Positions 42,686 to 52,119 are shown, numbered from the stretch's first letter. The stretch: DNA of 64,000 bases from Actinomyces marmotae (GCF_013177295.1 NZ_CP053642.1:930001-994000); one strand, 5' to 3'. The notes: a model not told the origin generated them from the sequence alone. Made by a program: numbers and translations.

Positions 42686-44181
42686 TCGGCGGGGGCGCCG
42701 GCGACCCGGTCGAGATGATCGGCCACTGGGGTGCGGTGATCATGATCGGGATGGGGCTTGTCTACGTGCTCGTCCTCCTCCTCATCTCCAGGCGGCCTCC
42801 GCGGATCGAGCGGCCCCGGCACGGCGGCAGCTCCCGGGCGAAGGACATCCTCGTCGTCATCCTCATGCCGTGCCTCAACGAGGCCGGGGTCATCGGCGCG
42901 AGCGTGGGCCGTCTCCTCGACATCCCCGACGACAGGCTGCGCGTCCTCGTCATCGACGACGGATCCGACGACGGGACCGCCGACGTCGTGAGGGCGATCC
43001 CGGATCCCCGCGTGAGCGTCATGCGCAGGGTCCCCCCGCGCGCCCGCCTCGGTAAGGGCGAGGCCCTCAACGACGCCTTGGACCACGTGCGCGCCACATG
43101 GGGCGGGGACCCGGGCACCGATGTGGTGGTCGGGGTGGTCGATGCCGATGGCCGCCTCGAGTCGCAGGCCATTGACGAGGCCCGGCGGGCCTTCCGCAAT
43201 CGGCGCATCGGCGCCGTGCAGTTCGGCGTGCGGATCAACAACCGCTTCTCCTCTTTGCTCGCCCGCATGCAGGACATGGAGTTCGTCATCTTCACCGAGG
43301 TCTTCCAGAGGGGGAGGCGCCATCTCCACAGCGTCGGCATGGGCGGCAACGCGCAGTTCGCCCGCCTCGACGCCCTCAGCGCGCTGGGCGACAAGCCTTG
43401 GACCAAGTCGCTCACCGAGGACTTCGACCTCGGCGTCCGTCTCAACGGCACCCGGTGGGTCAATGACTTCAGGCCCACCGCGGCGGTCCACCAGCAGGGC
43501 GTCACCAGCCTCAGGAGGCTCCTGCGCCAGCGCACGCGCTGGTTCCAGGGCAACATCCAGTCCCTTAACCTGCTCGGCCGCGCGGCGCGCGAGCAGCGCG
43601 GCCTGGCCAGGGCGGATACCACCTGGCAGATCCTCACCCCCTACGTCCTCCTGGCGGCCTCGCTGCTCATGGCCTCATTCGCGATCACCGTGCTCATCGT
43701 GGTGTCCAAGGCGGTTCTCGGCCACAGCCAGACCTGGTGGTGGCTGCTCAGCGCCTACCTCCTCGCCTTCGGCCCCGGCGTCGTCTTCGGCTTGCTGTAC
43801 TGGAGGATCGAGCGCTCCGAGGGGCTCGGCCCGCTCAAGGCCCTCGCCTACGCCCACGTCTTCGTCCTCTACGGGCTCCTCCCCGCCCTCTTCGGGTGGC
43901 GGGCCCTGCTTCGCGAGATCACCGGGCGCACCGGGTGGGCCAAGACCGCCCGGGAGGCCGAGGACCCGGTGGGGGCGGCCGCGCCGGCGGGGCCGACCGC
44001 CCCCGCGCCGGGGGCGGCGCGCCCAGAGGCCGCCCCGGACCCGCAGGGCATCCGCATCCGGCCCGCGCTCTCGCGCGTCGATCGGCCCTCGCCGTCGGCC
44101 CCCGCCATCCCGCCCATGCCCCAGCGGCCACCGCGCCCGCCGCGCCCGCCGGTCCCCCGAGAGCATGAGGTGGCCGCATGA
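42682..44181 (+). CDS. processive GT2 polysaccharide synthase (PgaC/IcaA-like)
   Basis: This membrane glycosyltransferase should polymerise and export a polysaccharide from nucleotide sugars. The 499 residues give one N-terminal helix (about 12-35) and the GT2 catalytic domain. The domain has Asp92/Asp93 (VIDDGSDDGT), the DxD at Asp154/Asp156 (VVDADG), the catalytic TED (Asp247) and the processivity motif Q283-R-T-R-W287. Three C-terminal helices follow (about 310-415), then a Pro/Arg-rich cytoplasmic tail. AGGAGG stands six bases before the ATG. The motif set fits hexosamine or cellulose-type synthases; the sugar is not determined by sequence alone. Confidence 0.88.
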   Translation: MIGGGAGDPVEMIGHWGAVIMIGMGLVYVLVLLLISRRPPRIERPRHGGSSRAKDILVVILMPCLNEAGVIGASVGRLLDIPDDRLRVLVIDDGSDDGTADVVRAIPDPRVSVMRRVPPRARLGKGEALNDALDHVRATWGGDPGTDVVVGVVDADGRLESQAIDEARRAFRNRRIGAVQFGVRINNRFSSLLARMQDMEFVIFTEVFQRGRRHLHSVGMGGNAQFARLDALSALGDKPWTKSLTEDFDLGVRLNGTRWVNDFRPTAAVHQQGVTSLRRLLRQRTRWFQGNIQSLNLLGRAAREQRGLARADTTWQILTPYVLLAASLLMASFAITVLIVVSKAVLGHSQTWWWLLSAYLLAFGPGVVFGLLYWRIERSEGLGPLKALAYAHVFVLYGLLPALFGWRALLREITGRTGWAKTAREAEDPVGAAAPAGPTAPAPGAARPEAAPDPQGIRIRPALSRVDRPSPSAPAIPPMPQRPPRPPRPPVPREHEVAA

Positions 44182-44939
44182 GCGCCCCGGAGGCCTCCCC
44201 CCGGACCGGCCCCCCGCCGGAGGATCGCCGGCGCGCGCCCGCCCCGCCGTCGGACTGGGAGGAGGGTGCGAGGTCCGCGCTGCTGCGCCGTCGTCTCGTG
44301 CTCGGGGGAGCCCTCGTGTCGCTCATCGGGGGAGGGGCCGCGCTCGGGTACCGCTACCTCTCCACCCAGGAGACGAGCTGCGACGACTGGAGGGTCATCT
44401 TCGACGGCTACGGCGAGGCCACGTGCCAGGGCGGCGCCCTGCGGCTCGCTCCCAACTCGGCCACCGAGCACGAGCGCACGCACGCCGCCCTGGCCATCTC
44501 CACCGCCGCCGCCGTCGTGGACCGGGCCACGCAGACCATCACCTCCATGATGACCACTGAGAAGCAGCTGCGCGAGGGGCTCGCGCCCAACCCCTGGGAG
44601 GTCGCCTGGCTCCTGTGGTCCTTCCAGGACAACGAGCACTTCTACGCCCTCGCCCTCAAGCCCAACGGCTGGGAGGTCTCCAAGCAGGACCCCGCCTACC
44701 CCGGGAACCAGCGATTCCTCGCCTCCGCCCACGAGCCGTCCTTCGAGGTCGGCGTGGCCCACCTCGTCCAGGTGCGGGTCGACACCACGGGTGATGCCGT
44801 CTCCTTCACCGTCACGGCGGACGGCCAGGACCTCGGCGTCATCGAGGATGCCGACAGCCCCTATCGCAGTGGCCCCGTGGGTGCCTACACCGAGGACGCC
44901 ATCGTCACCTTCGCCGCGACCACCTACTCACGCAACTGA
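44178..44939 (+). CDS. membrane-anchored jelly-roll (concanavalin A-like) protein
   Basis: This 253-residue protein has a Pro/Arg-rich cytoplasmic head, an N-terminal signal anchor (about 38-60, RRRLVLGGALVSLIGGGAALGY) and an extracellular beta-rich domain. The domain contains WRVIFDGYGEATC, WLLWSFQDNEHFYALALKPNGWEV, and a terminal VRVDTTGDAVSFTV...VGAYTEDAIVTFA block. This pattern resembles laminin-G/DUF1080-like beta sandwiches that bind or cleave glycans. Two cysteines near the start of the domain may pair. The gene starts inside the synthase stop codon. A glycan-binding or chaperone role for the polymer is inferred. Confidence 0.65.
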   Translation: MSAPEASPRTGPPPEDRRRAPAPPSDWEEGARSALLRRRLVLGGALVSLIGGGAALGYRYLSTQETSCDDWRVIFDGYGEATCQGGALRLAPNSATEHERTHAALAISTAAAVVDRATQTITSMMTTEKQLREGLAPNPWEVAWLLWSFQDNEHFYALALKPNGWEVSKQDPAYPGNQRFLASAHEPSFEVGVAHLVQVRVDTTGDAVSFTVTADGQDLGVIEDADSPYRSGPVGAYTEDAIVTFAATTYSRN

Positions 44940-44959
44940 CACGACACCAAGGAGCACCG

Positions 44960-46162
44960 ATGACCACCGAGCCAGCGACCCCATCCGATCAGCGGCCGCA
45001 GGGAGCGCCCCTGAGGATCATGCTGGTCTACGGCACGAGGCCCGAGGCGATCAAGGTCGCCCCCCTCATTAACCGGATGCGTGCCGACGAGCGCTTCGAC
45101 CCGGTCATCGTCGTCACCGGGCAGCACCGCGAGATGCTCGACCAGGTCAACACCTTCTTCGGCATCACCCCCGACATCGACCTCGACATCCACTCCCCGG
45201 GCCAGACGCTCACCCAGGTCACCACCCGGTGCCTGGAGGGCGTGGGCGGGGCCCTGGAGGAGCGCCCCTGCGACGCCGTCCTGGTCCAGGGCGACACCAC
45301 CTCGGTGTTCGCCGCGGGGCTGGCCGCCTTCTACCACTCCACCCCCGTCCTCCACCTCGAGGCCGGGCTGCGCACGGGCACGATCACCTCGCCCTTCCCC
45401 GAAGAAGCCAACCGCAAGCTCGTCGGGCAGATCACCTCCCTGCACCTGTGCCCGACGGCCACCAGCCGGGACAACCTGCTGCGGGAGGACGTCAATCCCG
45501 CCTCACTGCGCGTCACGGGCAACACCGTCATCGACGCCCTGCTGGAGGCGGTCACGAGGCCGACGCCCCCCGCCGACCCGGCGCTGCGCGAGGCCCTCGA
45601 GGACCCCTCCCGCCGGGTCGTGCTGGTGACCGCGCACCGTCGCGAGTCCTGGGGAAAGCCCATGGAGGGGATCGGGCGGGCGATCGCCCGCCTCGCCCGC
45701 GCCCATCCCGACGCGCTCATCGTCCTGCCCGCCCACCGCAACCCGATCGTCCGCCGGGCCCTCCTGCCCAGGATCGAGGGGCTGCCCAACGTGGTGGTCA
45801 CCGACCCCCTGGAGTATGGGGCCTTCTGCTCGCTCATGAACCGGGCGCACATCGTCCTCACCGACTCCGGGGGCGTCCAGGAGGAGGCCCCCGCGCTGTC
45901 CAAGCCCGTGCTCGTCATGCGCGAGAGCACCGAGCGCCCCGAGGCCATCGACTACGGCGTCGCCAGGCTCGTCGGAGCCGACGAGGAGCGGATCGTCGAG
46001 GCCGTGACCACCCTGCTCACCGACGACGCCGCCTACGCGGCCATGGCCCAGGCCGCCAACCCCTACGGCGACGGCCGGGCCTGCGAGAGAGTCATGGCGG
46101 CGATCGCCGCCATGTTCGGCAGGGGGGAGCCCCTGCCGGACTTCGAGCCCTCCCGCGCCTGA
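44960..46162 (+). CDS. wecB: UDP-N-acetylglucosamine 2-epimerase (non-hydrolysing)
   Basis: This cytosolic enzyme interconverts UDP-GlcNAc and UDP-ManNAc. The 400-residue GT-B fold protein shows GTRPEAIKVAPLI at the start, VTGQHREMLDQV, VQGDTTS, HLEAGLRTG, PFPEEANRK, VTAHRRESWGKP, and the UDP site LTDSGGVQEEAPALSKPVLVMRESTERPE. Catalytic acidic and histidine residues of the family (Asp in QGDTT, the E of EAGLRT, H of TAHRRES) are all kept. It starts 20 bases after the jelly-roll gene. Its inclusion suggests that ManNAc or a derivative enters the polymer made by the neighbouring synthase. Confidence 0.93.
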   Translation: MTTEPATPSDQRPQGAPLRIMLVYGTRPEAIKVAPLINRMRADERFDPVIVVTGQHREMLDQVNTFFGITPDIDLDIHSPGQTLTQVTTRCLEGVGGALEERPCDAVLVQGDTTSVFAAGLAAFYHSTPVLHLEAGLRTGTITSPFPEEANRKLVGQITSLHLCPTATSRDNLLREDVNPASLRVTGNTVIDALLEAVTRPTPPADPALREALEDPSRRVVLVTAHRRESWGKPMEGIGRAIARLARAHPDALIVLPAHRNPIVRRALLPRIEGLPNVVVTDPLEYGAFCSLMNRAHIVLTDSGGVQEEAPALSKPVLVMRESTERPEAIDYGVARLVGADEERIVEAVTTLLTDDAAYAAMAQAANPYGDGRACERVMAAIAAMFGRGEPLPDFEPSRA

Positions 46163-46202
46163 TCCCCCCTGACCGACCCTCACCCTGACAAGGAGATCCC
46201 CT

Positions 46203-48131
46203 ATGAGAACAACGACCCACGCGCGCCGGCGCCGAGCGGCCCTGGCGGCCCTCGTGGCGCTCAGCGCCTCGATCGGCCTCGTCGGCCCCGCCCATGCGGC
46301 CGACGGCGCCCCGACCGCACGCGGCGCTGCCCTCGCGCCCGCGACGGGCGGCCCCGCCGATGACCTCGGCTCGGCCGCCCCGCTCGAGGCGCCGCCCGCG
46401 CCCGCCGCGGCCCAGGCCGAGGTTCTTCCCCTGGCCAACGACAACGCGGCGGCGGTCGACCTGGCCGCGCCCGCGCCCGTCCGGGCAGCTCCCCAGGTCC
46501 GCGACCTGAGGGCCAACCCGCCAGCGGTGCCCAGACGCGCCGTGACCTACTCCCATCGGGGAGCCGGCCCCGCCTCCACGCTGGTCCTCTACGACACCAC
46601 CGGGGACTGGAGCAAGTTGGGCGAGTACTACGCCATGGCCATGGGCAACCTGGCCAGCCACTCTGGGCTCGTCACCGCCCTGCCGGTGGCCGACTACCAG
46701 GCCGGCCTGGCCGGACGCTACACCAACGTCATCTACACGGGGTCGACCTATGACGAGCCCCTGCCCCGCGCCTTCATCGACGATGTACTGACCGGCAACG
46801 TCCCCGTCCTGTGGTCCGGGTTCAACATCTGGCAGCTCGTCAAGACCGACGCGGACCGGGCGGCCTTTACCGCCCGCTTCGGATGGGACGCCGCCACGTC
46901 CTACATCGACGCCACCGACCGCGTCACCCAGGTGGAGTACAAAGGCCGGACCTTCGGCCGCAACGAGTTGAACAAGGGTGGCATCACCGCCCCCCACATC
47001 ACTGATCAGGGCGCCGTCACCGTGCTCGGCAAGGCCCTGTGCTCCTCGGCCGACGGCGCCTCCACCCAGTGCGCCAGCATCGCCCAGTCGGGCACGACGT
47101 CCTTCCCCTGGGCGGTGTCCTCCGGCGGCCTGACGTTCATCGGCGAGGTCCCCGTCACCTACATGAGCGAGCAGGACCGCTACATCGCGGCGGCCGGCAT
47201 CGTACTGGACTCCCTCCAGCCCGGAGCTAAGCAGATCCGCCAGGCGGCAGTGCGCATCGAGGACGTCGGCCCTGACACCGATCCGGCCGAGCTCCAGGCG
47301 ATGGTGGACTACCTGTACTCCCAGGGCGTCCCCTTCCAGATGGCGGTCTTCCCCGTGTACAAGGACCCCTCGGGGGCGAAGAACGACGGCACGCCGCAGT
47401 CGATGACCCTCAAGGACACCCCTGAGCTCGTCGCCGTCCTCAAGGACGCCGTCAGGAAGGGCGGCACCATCATCCAGCACGGAACCACCCACCAGTTCGG
47501 CAACCTGAACAACCCCTACAACGGCGTGTCCAGCGACGACTTCGAGTTCATCCGCTCGTGGTGCTCCGATGAGAACTCCCCGGACGCGCCGGTGGCGCCC
47601 TGCCAGCAGAACTCCTGGGTTCAGATCGGCGGGGAGCTTCCCGGCACGAGCGCCAAGTGGGCCAAGAAGCGCGTCAAGGAGGGCCGCAAGTACTTCAAGA
47701 AGCTCGGCTTGCCCACTCCCAAGATCTTCGAGACCCCTCACTACTCGGCCTCCCGCAGCGGCTACCAGGGCATCAACAAGGTCTACTCGACCCGCTACGA
47801 GCGCGAGCTCATGTACGCGGGCACCCTGACCGGCGAGCCGGGCGGGCCGCACGACTACATCGGCCAGTTCTTCCCCTACTCGGTCAACGACCCCTACGGC
47901 ACGCACGTCCTGCCCGAGAACCTGGGCAACTACGAGCCCAAGGACATCAACAACCACCCGCCGCGCTCGGCCCAGCAGGTGATCGACTCCGCCCGCCTCA
48001 ACCTGGCGGTCACGCACGCCACGGCGAGCTTCTTCTTCCACCCCTACTACCCGCTGAGCGAGCTCAAGACGATCGTCGAGGGCATCAAGTCCCAGGGCTA
48101 CACCTTCGTGGCGGCCCAGGACCTTCGATGA
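46203..48131 (+). CDS. secreted DUF2334 (polysaccharide deacetylase-like) protein
   Basis: This 642-residue protein begins with a signal peptide (RRRAALAALVALSASIGLV, cleavage near AHA). A low-complexity Ala/Pro stretch follows, then an alpha/beta N-terminal domain and a C-terminal DUF2334 domain. DUF2334 belongs to the NodB-like carbohydrate esterase superfamily. Candidate metal and catalytic residues are Asp354 to Asp360 in RIEDVGPDTD, His426 and His430 in QHGTTHQ, His513 in ETPHYSAS and His613 in FFFHPYY. A role in removing N-acetyl groups from exported polysaccharide is inferred. AAGGAG lies six bases before the start. The stop overlaps the next gene. Confidence 0.8.
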   Translation: MRTTTHARRRRAALAALVALSASIGLVGPAHAADGAPTARGAALAPATGGPADDLGSAAPLEAPPAPAAAQAEVLPLANDNAAAVDLAAPAPVRAAPQVRDLRANPPAVPRRAVTYSHRGAGPASTLVLYDTTGDWSKLGEYYAMAMGNLASHSGLVTALPVADYQAGLAGRYTNVIYTGSTYDEPLPRAFIDDVLTGNVPVLWSGFNIWQLVKTDADRAAFTARFGWDAATSYIDATDRVTQVEYKGRTFGRNELNKGGITAPHITDQGAVTVLGKALCSSADGASTQCASIAQSGTTSFPWAVSSGGLTFIGEVPVTYMSEQDRYIAAAGIVLDSLQPGAKQIRQAAVRIEDVGPDTDPAELQAMVDYLYSQGVPFQMAVFPVYKDPSGAKNDGTPQSMTLKDTPELVAVLKDAVRKGGTIIQHGTTHQFGNLNNPYNGVSSDDFEFIRSWCSDENSPDAPVAPCQQNSWVQIGGELPGTSAKWAKKRVKEGRKYFKKLGLPTPKIFETPHYSASRSGYQGINKVYSTRYERELMYAGTLTGEPGGPHDYIGQFFPYSVNDPYGTHVLPENLGNYEPKDINNHPPRSAQQVIDSARLNLAVTHATASFFFHPYYPLSELKTIVEGIKSQGYTFVAAQDLR

Positions 48132-49762
48132 CGGAGCCCGGCGGCGCCCCAGCGGGCCCGGGGGACGGCGCGAGCCGCCTCCCGGGCCCGCCCGGCGCTC
48201 CGGAGGCCACCGGGCGGGGGATGACGCGCCGTCGGGCCCTGCTCACCGCGGGGGGCCTGGCGCTCGCCGGTGGGGCCGCGGGCGCGCTGATGACCCGCCT
48301 GGGCCCGGACGGCGCGAGCCCCACCACCACCATCACCCTGGTGCTGCGCGACGCCGATGGCGCGCCGATGACCCTGGCCCAGGTGCGCGCCATCCAGTCC
48401 GCGGGCAGGGGCGAGGAGGGTTATGACGACGCCCTCCTGGACTCCACGACCCTCGAGGTCATAGCGATCGGGCCCCTCTACGAGGAGGACGGGGCGATCC
48501 TCGTCGACGTGCCCGAGGGCCGGGACTGCGCCCTGTGCTTGTCCTGGCCCACGTCCCAGGGCTACTCCGCGCTGATCGCCGACCTGCCTCCGCACGGCAG
48601 CGCCGAGGTCCTTGCCCTGGCTGCCAGGGACCTGCACCAGCGGCAGCGGGTGGCCCTCGCCGCCCTGGCCGACCCGAGCGGGGCGGCCGGCCCCACCGGG
48701 CGCGCGGCCAGCGCCCTCGAGGCCTCGCGCCGCGCCCACGCGGCGACCCAGTCCGCGATCGACTCAGGCATCGGCGACGAGCAGGGGGCGCGCCTCCTCG
48801 AGCTCGCCGCCACCGCCCAGGTCGCCCTCGACACCGCCCTCATCGGCGCGGCACCGCCGGGCGCGCTCATCGGCGCGACGCTCACCGAGGCGCCCAGCCC
48901 GCAGCAGCGGGGCGCCGTCATCGCCGCCACCGGCTCCGCGAGGCGGGGAGCCGTGCGGCTCGTCCTCGACGATGCGAGCGCCCCGGCCCTCGCCGCCTGG
49001 CGGGAGGCGGCCGACGCCCTCCAGCGCGCCGGGATCCACGTCATGGGGCAGATCTGCGACTCCGAGGGCCTCGCCGCCTTGAGCGACTCGGACTTTGACA
49101 AGAGGCTCGACGCCGTGCTGGCCGCCCTGCCGGGGCTGGACTCCTGGGAGGTCGGCAACGAGCTCGGGGGCGACTGGCTGGGGGAGGACCCGGTGGGGCG
49201 CGCGACGCGTGCGGCCCGGGCCGTGAAGAAGCGCACCGGCGCTCTGACCGTCCTGACCCTCTACTACCAGCTCGGGCAGGCGGCGGCCCAGGGGGCCCTG
49301 TTCAATGTGGCGGCCTCGCTCGCGGGGGGCGAGCTCATGGGGCTCGTCGACGTCGTCGGCATCTCCGTCTACCCGCAGTCCCACCCGCTGGGAACCGCGG
49401 CGGACCGGGTCATGAGCGCCCTCGCGGATCGCTTCCCCGGCAAGCGGGTGGCCGTCACCGAACTCGGCTACGGAGGGGGCGACCTGGACGAGGGGCCCTG
49501 GTGGTTCGGCTCCCGGGAAGACGCCGACGCCGCCCGGATCGCCCTCATCTCCCAGGTGACGGGCGCCGCCCTGGGCCGCCCCCAGGCCTGGGGGGCTCCC
49601 TTCTGGTGGTACTTCCTGGATGACGAGGAGGCCAGCGCGAGCGGCGCCGATGACGCCGACGGGAGCGGCGGCGGGGCCTCCGCCGGAGGACCCGGGGGTC
49701 TTGGACCGGTGGGGAGCTCGCTCAAGCGGGCCTCGGAGCGCGCCTCGGCCCCCGGATCCTGA
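48128..49762 (+). CDS. membrane-attached TIM-barrel glycoside hydrolase-like protein
   Basis: This 544-residue protein has a Pro/Gly-rich head with MTRRRALLTAGGLALAGG (about 32-49), a twin-arginine-like signal or anchor. An Ala-rich N-terminal region of about 210 residues follows, then a TIM-barrel-type domain. Likely catalytic acids are Glu345 in WEVGNELGGDW (acid/base) and Glu445 in VTELGYGG (nucleophile), the spacing of clan GH-A enzymes such as GH39. VVGISVYPQSHP and FWWYFLDD are typical barrel strands. It overlaps the DUF2334 stop. It probably trims or releases the polymer, as PgaB or PslG hydrolase domains do elsewhere. The exact GH family is not assigned. Confidence 0.7.
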   Translation: MTEPGGAPAGPGDGASRLPGPPGAPEATGRGMTRRRALLTAGGLALAGGAAGALMTRLGPDGASPTTTITLVLRDADGAPMTLAQVRAIQSAGRGEEGYDDALLDSTTLEVIAIGPLYEEDGAILVDVPEGRDCALCLSWPTSQGYSALIADLPPHGSAEVLALAARDLHQRQRVALAALADPSGAAGPTGRAASALEASRRAHAATQSAIDSGIGDEQGARLLELAATAQVALDTALIGAAPPGALIGATLTEAPSPQQRGAVIAATGSARRGAVRLVLDDASAPALAAWREAADALQRAGIHVMGQICDSEGLAALSDSDFDKRLDAVLAALPGLDSWEVGNELGGDWLGEDPVGRATRAARAVKKRTGALTVLTLYYQLGQAAAQGALFNVAASLAGGELMGLVDVVGISVYPQSHPLGTAADRVMSALADRFPGKRVAVTELGYGGGDLDEGPWWFGSREDADAARIALISQVTGAALGRPQAWGAPFWWYFLDDEEASASGADDADGSGGGASAGGPGGLGPVGSSLKRASERASAPGS

Positions 49763-49791
49763 GAACGGGCCCCGCGGGCCGGGCCCCGCCC

Positions 49792-49821
49792 CTCGCCCAG
49801 TGGCTAGGACCCCTGGGCGAG
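49792..49821. terminator. bidirectional hairpin after the polysaccharide operon
   Basis: CTCGCCCAG (49792-49800) and CTGGGCGAG (49813-49821) form a 9-bp stem around a 12-base loop. It lies 30 bases after the hydrolase gene and spans the stop codon of the convergent helicase gene, so it can serve both. No T tract follows. Confidence 0.6.
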
Positions 49822-52119
49822 CACGAGGGGGTGGACCGCCGCGGCGCCCGAGCCCCGCAGGAGATCCGCCGCGACCGTGAGGGTCCATCCGGAGTCCGTT
49901 GAGTCGTCGACAAGGGCGATCCTGGCGCCGTCGAGGCGCCTCAGGGCGTCGGGCCCCCAGCCGTCGAGGCTCAGGCTCCGGGCCACCGTCGCCAGGCGGG
50001 TCGCGGAGTTGACGTCATGGCGCCCCGGCTGCCCGCCAGTGGCGATGACGCCCAGGCGCTCGGCGCCCAGGCGGTGGGCGACCGCCCCTCCCAGGTGGCG
50101 GATCAGCCGTGGGCGGCGGTGGGAGTCGATGATGACGACGGCGTCGATGATCCCCTCGGTGCCCTCCGCGCCGCCCCGCCCCTCAGGTGCGCTCGCGCCG
50201 CCCGCGGAGGCGCCGTCGGCCCCGCCCTCGGCGCGGGCCAGAGCGGCCAGGCGGTCCGTTGCCTCCAGCACGGGGGCCCGCAGCCCGGGAGGGACGAGCC
50301 CGTCCTCCCCGGAGTCGAAGAGCCCGCGCAGCGCCGACGAGATGCCCAGGCCGTCAAGCCTGCCGACGGCGATGCCCGTGCCCGCCCGCCGCTCAGGCGG
50401 GATCCTGCCCCGCAGGGCGCCCAGCCCCAGCCTCTCCATGCCCACGGGCCACTGGCGCCGGGCGGGGACCTCGACCCCGACGCGCTCCAACGACTCCCGC
50501 GCCGCCCCCACCCGCTGCGGATCCGGCCCCTGGGGGAGGGTGAGGCCCCCGCACAGGTCGCAGGCGCCGCAGCGCCAGCCCTCGGGCATCTCCGGGTCAT
50601 CGAGCGCGGCTCGCAGGAAGGCCATTCGGCACTCGGGGGCGCGAAGGCGCTCATAGGCGAGCATCGCCTCCTGCTCGGACCGCCTGGCCTCCTCCACCCG
50701 GGCGTAGCGCTCGGCGTCGTACGCCCAGGGCTCGCCCGTGGCCAGCCAACCGCCCCTGACCCTGCGCACGGCGCCGTCGACGTCGAGCACTTTGAGCATC
50801 GACTCCAGGCGGGCGCGCCGCAGGCTCGTCACCGTCTCCAGCGCGCCGATCCCCAGGGGGCCATCGGCCGCCTGAAGGGCGTCGAGCACCTCGTGGACCC
50901 GCTCGGGCGGCGGGAAGCCCTGGGAGCCGAACCAGTCCCAGATCGCCCGATCCTCCGCGCCGGGAAGCAGGATCGCCTCCGCCCTGTCGACGCCGCGCCC
51001 CGCGCGGCCCACCTGCTGGTAGTAGGCCACGGGCGAGGCGGGCGCGCCCATGTGGATGACGAATCCGAGGTCGGGCTTGTCGAATCCCATGCCCAGGGCG
51101 CTGGTGGCCACGAGCGCCCGCACGCGGTTGGCCTTGAGATCGGCTTCGAGGCGCTCGCGCTCCGCGGGCTCGGTCTGGCCGGTGTAGGTGGCCACCTCCA
51201 GGCCGGCGGCACGCAGGGCCTGGGCGGTCTCACCCGCCGCGGAGATGGTGAGGCAGTAGACGATCCCGGAGCCCTGGGTGCGCTGGAGGTAGTCGGTGAG
51301 CCACGCCAAGCGCGTGGCCGAGTCCTCCAGGCGCGCCACGCCCAAGCGCAGGGAGTCCCGCTGCAGGCTCCCGCGCAGCACGAGCGCCTCCGGGGCCCGG
51401 ACGCCCATCTGCCGCCCGGCCAACTGCTCGGCCACATCCGTGGTCACGCGCTCGTTGGCCGTGGCCGTCGTCGCCAGGACGGGGGTGCGGGGAGGCAGGC
51501 CGGCGAGCAGGGTGCGGATGCGCCGGTAGTCCGGCCGGAAATCATGCCCCCAGTCCGAGATGCAGTGCGCCTCATCGATGACGACGAGGCCCGCGCTGGC
51601 TGCCAGATGCGGAAGGACCTCATCCCGGAACACGGGGTTGTTGAGGCGCTCGGGCGAGACCAGGAGGACGTCGGCGCGCCCGGCGCGGATCTCATCCTCG
51701 ACCTGGCCCCACTGGGCGCTGTTGGCCGAGTTCATGGTGACGGCGCGGATGCCGGCGCGCTCGGCGGCGGCGACCTGGTCGCGCATGAGGGCCAATAGTG
51801 GGGAGATGATGATCGTGGGCCCGGAGCCGTCCGCTCCCTCCCGCCCGTGGGGTGGGAGGGAGCCTCCCTCGTGCCACTCGCCCCAGCCCTCGCGCAGCAG
51901 CGTGGTGGCCACGAAGTAGACGGCGGACTTACCCCATCCCGTCCTCTCCACCACGAGGGCTCGGCGGCGGCCTACCACCAGCGCCTCGATCGCCCGCCAC
52001 TGATCGGGGCGCAGCCGCGCGTCCGGGCTGCCGACGAGCGCGCGCAGCGCGGCCTCCGCGCGCTCGCGCAGCGCGGCCAGGGGTGCCGACGATGGCGTGG
52101 ACGATGCTGGGGCGCTCAT
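49804..52119 (-). CDS. RecQ-family DNA helicase fused to a phosphoribosyltransferase-like domain
   Basis: This ATP-dependent 3'-5' helicase-type protein has 771 residues. Visible motifs are RPDQWRAIEALV (motif 0), ERTGWGKSAVYF (Walker A variant), IISPLLALMRDQ, VIDEAHCISDWGHDFRPDYRRI (DEAH box), ATTATAN, ATSALGMGFDKPDLGFVIH and QVGRAGRG. A RecQ-like zinc segment follows, with the Cys cluster in CRMAF...CGACDLCGG. The last 130 residues form a separate domain: VVIIDSHRRPRLI and VDDSTDSGWTLTVAADLLR (about 737-755), like the PRPP-binding loop of type I phosphoribosyltransferases. No HRDC domain is seen. Confidence 0.85.
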   Translation of the reverse strand: MSAPASSTPSSAPLAALRERAEAALRALVGSPDARLRPDQWRAIEALVVGRRRALVVERTGWGKSAVYFVATTLLREGWGEWHEGGSLPPHGREGADGSGPTIIISPLLALMRDQVAAAERAGIRAVTMNSANSAQWGQVEDEIRAGRADVLLVSPERLNNPVFRDEVLPHLAASAGLVVIDEAHCISDWGHDFRPDYRRIRTLLAGLPPRTPVLATTATANERVTTDVAEQLAGRQMGVRAPEALVLRGSLQRDSLRLGVARLEDSATRLAWLTDYLQRTQGSGIVYCLTISAAGETAQALRAAGLEVATYTGQTEPAERERLEADLKANRVRALVATSALGMGFDKPDLGFVIHMGAPASPVAYYQQVGRAGRGVDRAEAILLPGAEDRAIWDWFGSQGFPPPERVHEVLDALQAADGPLGIGALETVTSLRRARLESMLKVLDVDGAVRRVRGGWLATGEPWAYDAERYARVEEARRSEQEAMLAYERLRAPECRMAFLRAALDDPEMPEGWRCGACDLCGGLTLPQGPDPQRVGAARESLERVGVEVPARRQWPVGMERLGLGALRGRIPPERRAGTGIAVGRLDGLGISSALRGLFDSGEDGLVPPGLRAPVLEATDRLAALARAEGGADGASAGGASAPEGRGGAEGTEGIIDAVVIIDSHRRPRLIRHLGGAVAHRLGAERLGVIATGGQPGRHDVNSATRLATVARSLSLDGWGPDALRRLDGARIALVDDSTDSGWTLTVAADLLRGSGAAAVHPLVLAQGS

